64,000 bases of DNA, from contig JAJEKB010020892.1 of the NCBI GenBank assembly GCA_022393335.1, positions 1,028,575-1,092,574 on the forward strand, in the 5' to 3' direction. The notes beneath the pieces are model-generated. The model did no database searches. It had not been told where the DNA came from and saw only the letters and a program-made list of their open reading frames with translations. The stretch is from Macrotrachela quadricornifera (taxonomy: Eukaryota; Rotifera; Eurotatoria; Philodinida; Philodinidae). Positions 61,190 to 64,000 of the stretch are shown one piece after another; position 1 is the first letter of the stretch, and each line of letters begins with the position of its first letter. The position numbers and the translations under genes were made by a program.

Positions 61190-62290
61190 TTAGAACTAAG
61201 TACTACTAACTCTTGACTATTAGTAGCAGTTTTCAAAACTTTGGCCTTTTGAGTTTTGATCTATGAAGTATCTGTTTTAAGGTATGAGTGTTTGTTTGCT
61301 ATAATTCTAAACCTATTCACAAAGATTTTCTTCAAATGGTAATCGCTAATTTAGGTAGTCTTCATATATAATTTATACAGGTAAGTGTCTAATATAGTTC
61401 TACGAAGAGCGCATAAAAAGATATTGTACTGTTCTTGACATATTTAAATCTTACTAAGAGTACTATTTCTAAAAATCCACATACTTTCCGTATACGTAAT
61501 ATATTGAAATTTGTTGAGAAATTCCTAGAAAATTTTTCTTATCATAAGACGGTTTACATGTCATTTAAATCAGTACTCAATCCTCTATTGATTGACGTAT
61601 AAAACTTCTTTGAAAACGAAAAAAAAAATTTGACCACTAAAACCCTGGAGGAGGGTACAACAAGGGGTTCCAGTAAAGTGTCCATTTGGTTTCTTATAAA
61701 CTTGTCGTATCTAAATTCTGAGCAGCCAAGTAAAATAAGAAGATGTATCTCTATATAACTGGAAAGATATTAATTAGAAATCGTAAAATTGTTTTTTTCA
61801 ACATAGCCACATCTCTCTCCAGGATTTTAGAGATCAAAAATTCTTTTTTCGTTTTCAAAGAAGTTTTATACGTCAATCAATAGAGGATTGAGTACTGATT
61901 TAAATGACATAATAAATCTTTCTATGATAATAAAAACTTTCTAGGAATTTCTGTACAAATTTGATATATTATGTATATGGAAAATATGTGGATTTTTAGC
62001 AATAGTGCTCTTAGTAAAATTTAAATATGTCAAGAACAGTACAATATTTTTTTAAGCAATTTTCGTAGAAATTTATTAAACACTTGCTTCTATAAATTAT
62101 ATATGAAGACTACTCAAAATTAGCGATTACCGTTTTAAGAAACTCTTTGAAAGCAGGTTTAGAATTATACCCAACATAGCACTCATACCTTAAAACAGAT
62201 ACTTCATAGAACAAAGCTCAAAAGGCTAAAGTTTCAAAAACTGCTGCTAATGGTCAAGGATCACTAGTACTTACAAGGCAAGGTTCTGAG
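61190..62290. mobile_element. Inner foldback H1
   Basis: Arms 61195-61615 and 61850-62280 are reverse complements over about 420 bp, with marks TACGTCAATCAATAGAGGATTG, GTCAAGAACAGTACAATATT, GAAGACTAC and TTAAAACAGATACTTCATAGA on the right strand copy. Identity roughly 80-85 percent. The spacer is about 235 bp. It sits within the loop of element H. Confidence 0.8.
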
Positions 62291-62334
62291 ATGCGCAACA
62301 AGTTTAGCCCCTATCTTTTGGTAGTGGATAGAAA

Positions 62335-62832
62335 CCGATGAGGTATGAAAAACCCCAAAATAATATGTGTCCATAGGCCTTCCTTTCAGAGTTATAACTG
62401 TTTTAGTACAATTTCAGTCTATAGCTCGATATGCATCAAGAAATCGAATGGCACTATTTCGAACTAAAATTTAGCTCACAGATAGCTATGCTCATGATTA
62501 GAATGTACGGAAACTTTCAACTCCAAAGAGTATTCCCTTCATGAGATATTGAATTCAGAATATTGCTTCTTATCCTATGAAAGAAGCATGAACCTCCGGT
62601 TTTTGTGAGAATTCAATATCTCATGAAGGGAATATTCTTTTGAGTTGAAGTTTTTCATGCATTCTAATCATGAGCATAGCTATCTGTGGGCTAAATTTCA
62701 GCTCGAAATAGTGCCATTCGCTTCCTTGGTGCATATCGAGCTATAGATTGAAATTATCCTAAAACAGTTATAACTCTGAAAGGAAGACCTATGGAAACAT
62801 ATTCTTTTGGGGTTTTTCATACCTCATTGGTG
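62335..62832. mobile_element. Inner foldback H2
   Basis: Arms 62338-62562 and 62605-62832 are reverse complements at about 88 percent (AATATCTCATGAAGGGAATA, GAGCATAGCTATCTGTG, ATAGTGCCATTCG, AGTTATAACTCTGAAAGGAAG). A diverged single arm of the same family is at 8555-8690. Non-coding. Confidence 0.8.
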
Positions 62833-63051
62833 TCTAACCACGGCCGGCATATAGGCGCTATACTCGTCGGACACCTCGGAATCTTTCCTCGTTCGTTCCA
62901 AAGTAGCAGCTCATAACTCGTTCATAAGACATAGAAAGCCTAACCACAAGGAGACACAGGTCTCTCTAGTCTATAAAATATCTCTATATTACTTAGCACA
63001 CCAAAACGGGGTTCTCAAGATGTGAGTATGTGGGGTAATCATAGTAGTATA

Positions 63052-63624
63052 CAGGGTGGGCCAGAGGTCAGGAAACACAAAAAATTTCGAATATCTCAAA
63101 TATGGCTCGACCAAATGGGCTCACTTTTTTCACCAAGGATAGAGGGATGTCCACACTCCAAATCCATACGGACAAGGTTAGTAAGAGCCTCTGCTAAGTA
63201 TCACTATTGATCTCAATAAGAAAATTTTACTTTTTCACAGATTAAGAAAAAATATTATATAGGATGATGGAAAAGTCACTTCATCGACAAGAAAATTGAA
63301 TATCTCCATTACGGCTCGGGCAAAGGAGCTGATTTTTTCACCAAAGATAGAGACACATTCACATTCCAAATCCATCGGAACAAGGTTGGTGAGAAGCTGT
63401 GTCAAGTATATTGTTTGCTTTTCCCATCTATAAAAAAGTAAAATTTTCTTATTGAGATCAACAGTGATATTTAGCAAAGGCGCTTACTAACCTTGTTCGT
63501 ATGAATTTCAAGTGTGAACATCCCTCTATACTTGGTGAAAAAAATGCGCCCATTTGGTCGAGCCGTAATGAAGATATTCGAATTTTTTTGTGTTTCCTTA
63601 CTTATGCCCTACCCTGCATACCCT
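63052..63624. mobile_element. MITE H3 inserted in the right arm of element H
   Basis: A 570-bp inverted-repeat element: 63052-63240 pairs with 63418-63620. The left end is TA followed by CAGGGTGGGCC and the right end is GCCCTACCCTG, the terminus type seen in rosa-like mariner relatives. A third copy of the arm-type unit (ATTTTTTCACCAA-GATAGAG, CAAATCCAT-GGAACAAGGTT) lies between the arms at 63295-63405. It splits the match between the outer arms of element H, so it arrived after H. Confidence 0.75.
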
Positions 63625-63825
63625 CAAAATTTCATGCCATTATACCTTTTGTTGAAAAATGGCGAAATATACAATACATAGGTACCGATTTGACAATTGT
63701 CATTTTTGACCGTAGAGTGCCTCCATTGCAATCTGAATACCTCAACAATGGAAAAGATTTAAGAGAGACTTTATGAACCTATCGAGCATCCGTCAATAGG
63801 GTCATTTTATGACAAATATTGACAT

Positions 63826-63940
63826 ATAGGTTTTTTCTATCAATCGATTCCTCACATAAAACTGGGGTTATGAGAAATTTTTTAGGCTCCTGTGATGTAA
63901 TTTGACAGAGTTACAGGCATTGAAACAAGGAAAAGTCTAG
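63826..63940. repeat. Copy of the dispersed repeat found at 14.8 kb
   Basis: TCAATCGATTCCTCA, AAAACTGGGGTTATGA and CTCCTGTGATGTAATTT follow one another exactly as at 14833-14905, same strand. It marks the edge of the repeat-rich end of the window. Confidence 0.65.
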
Positions 63941-64000
63941 AAAATCACGAAAAAGTATTACCTCCATTGTGTGGCTTCTATCTTTGCCATTTTTTTTTCG

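Larger units (their letters stand above)
60880..63775. mobile_element. Outer foldback of a nested series (element H)
   Basis: The left arm 60880-61190 pairs in reverse complement with two separated right-arm parts: 61040-61190 with 62890-63050 (AACCACAAGGAGA, ATATCTCTATATTACTTAGC) and 60880-61035 with 63590-63775 (GGTACC-ATTTGACAATTGTCATTTTTGACC, GTGCCTCCATTGCAAT). The gap in the right arm is filled by another inverted-repeat element (63052-63624), and the loop between the arms holds two further foldbacks. No coding sequence in about 2.9 kb. Confidence 0.75.

Overview
The window looks like metazoan nuclear DNA, most plausibly from a bdelloid rotifer (Adineta/Rotaria type). This is inferred from strong AT richness, many GT-AG introns of about 50-65 bp, animal gene families (NAPE-PLD, matrix metalloprotease, ABCC/MRP transporter, rhodopsin-like receptor, secreted NHL protein), tandem F-box-like genes and a DUF4392 gene. 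No rRNA, CRISPR array or prokaryotic operon is present.

Layout. 1-10.7 kb has no intact gene: it holds a decayed Helitron/PIF1-like helicase remnant, possible exons next to a foldback element, a GGAATTCC-rich element and a 1.3-kb palindrome. An alpha/beta hydrolase lies at 10.8-11.7 kb, then a doubtful minus-strand gene (12.9-13.4 kb), a 51-bp minisatellite (15.2-16.0 kb) and a dead DD37D mariner (17.1-18.4 kb). Next come an exon of a LamG/ConA-like protein (19.1-19.7 kb) and a second foldback. Two minus-strand multi-exon genes follow: NAPE-PLD (24.0-21.2 kb) and a matrix metalloprotease whose catalytic Glu is Gln (27.0-25.9 kb). A broken BED-finger gene is at 28.7-29.2 kb. Two tandem paralogous F-box-like genes fill 30.9-35.2 kb, and a second dead mariner (DD41D-like) occupies 35.7-37.5 kb. 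A D-glutamate-cyclase-like gene is at 40.4-41.4 kb, a secreted Cys-rich/NHL protein with an apparent 8-nt microexon at 43.2-45.0 kb, and a 7TM receptor at 47.0-47.9 kb. From 49.1 kb there is a 1.7-kb near-perfect palindrome beside a Tc1-like remnant, a tRNA-derived SINE with 12-bp target duplications (51.9-52.2 kb), a 360-bp foldback and an ABCC4-like transporter (56.8-53.0 kb). The last 6 kb contain no gene and end in nested foldback elements.

The protein-coding genes do not form an obvious pathway; each looks like an independently expressed eukaryotic gene. What unites the window is the number of inverted-repeat (foldback/MITE-like) elements: about twelve between 1.3 and 63.8 kb, several sharing sub-repeats, alongside two TA-flanked mariners. 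The most distinctive items are the SINE, the near-identical palindrome, the nested foldbacks, the predicted inactive metalloprotease and the microexon. All intron models were made by eye from splice signals and reading phase, without transcript evidence.
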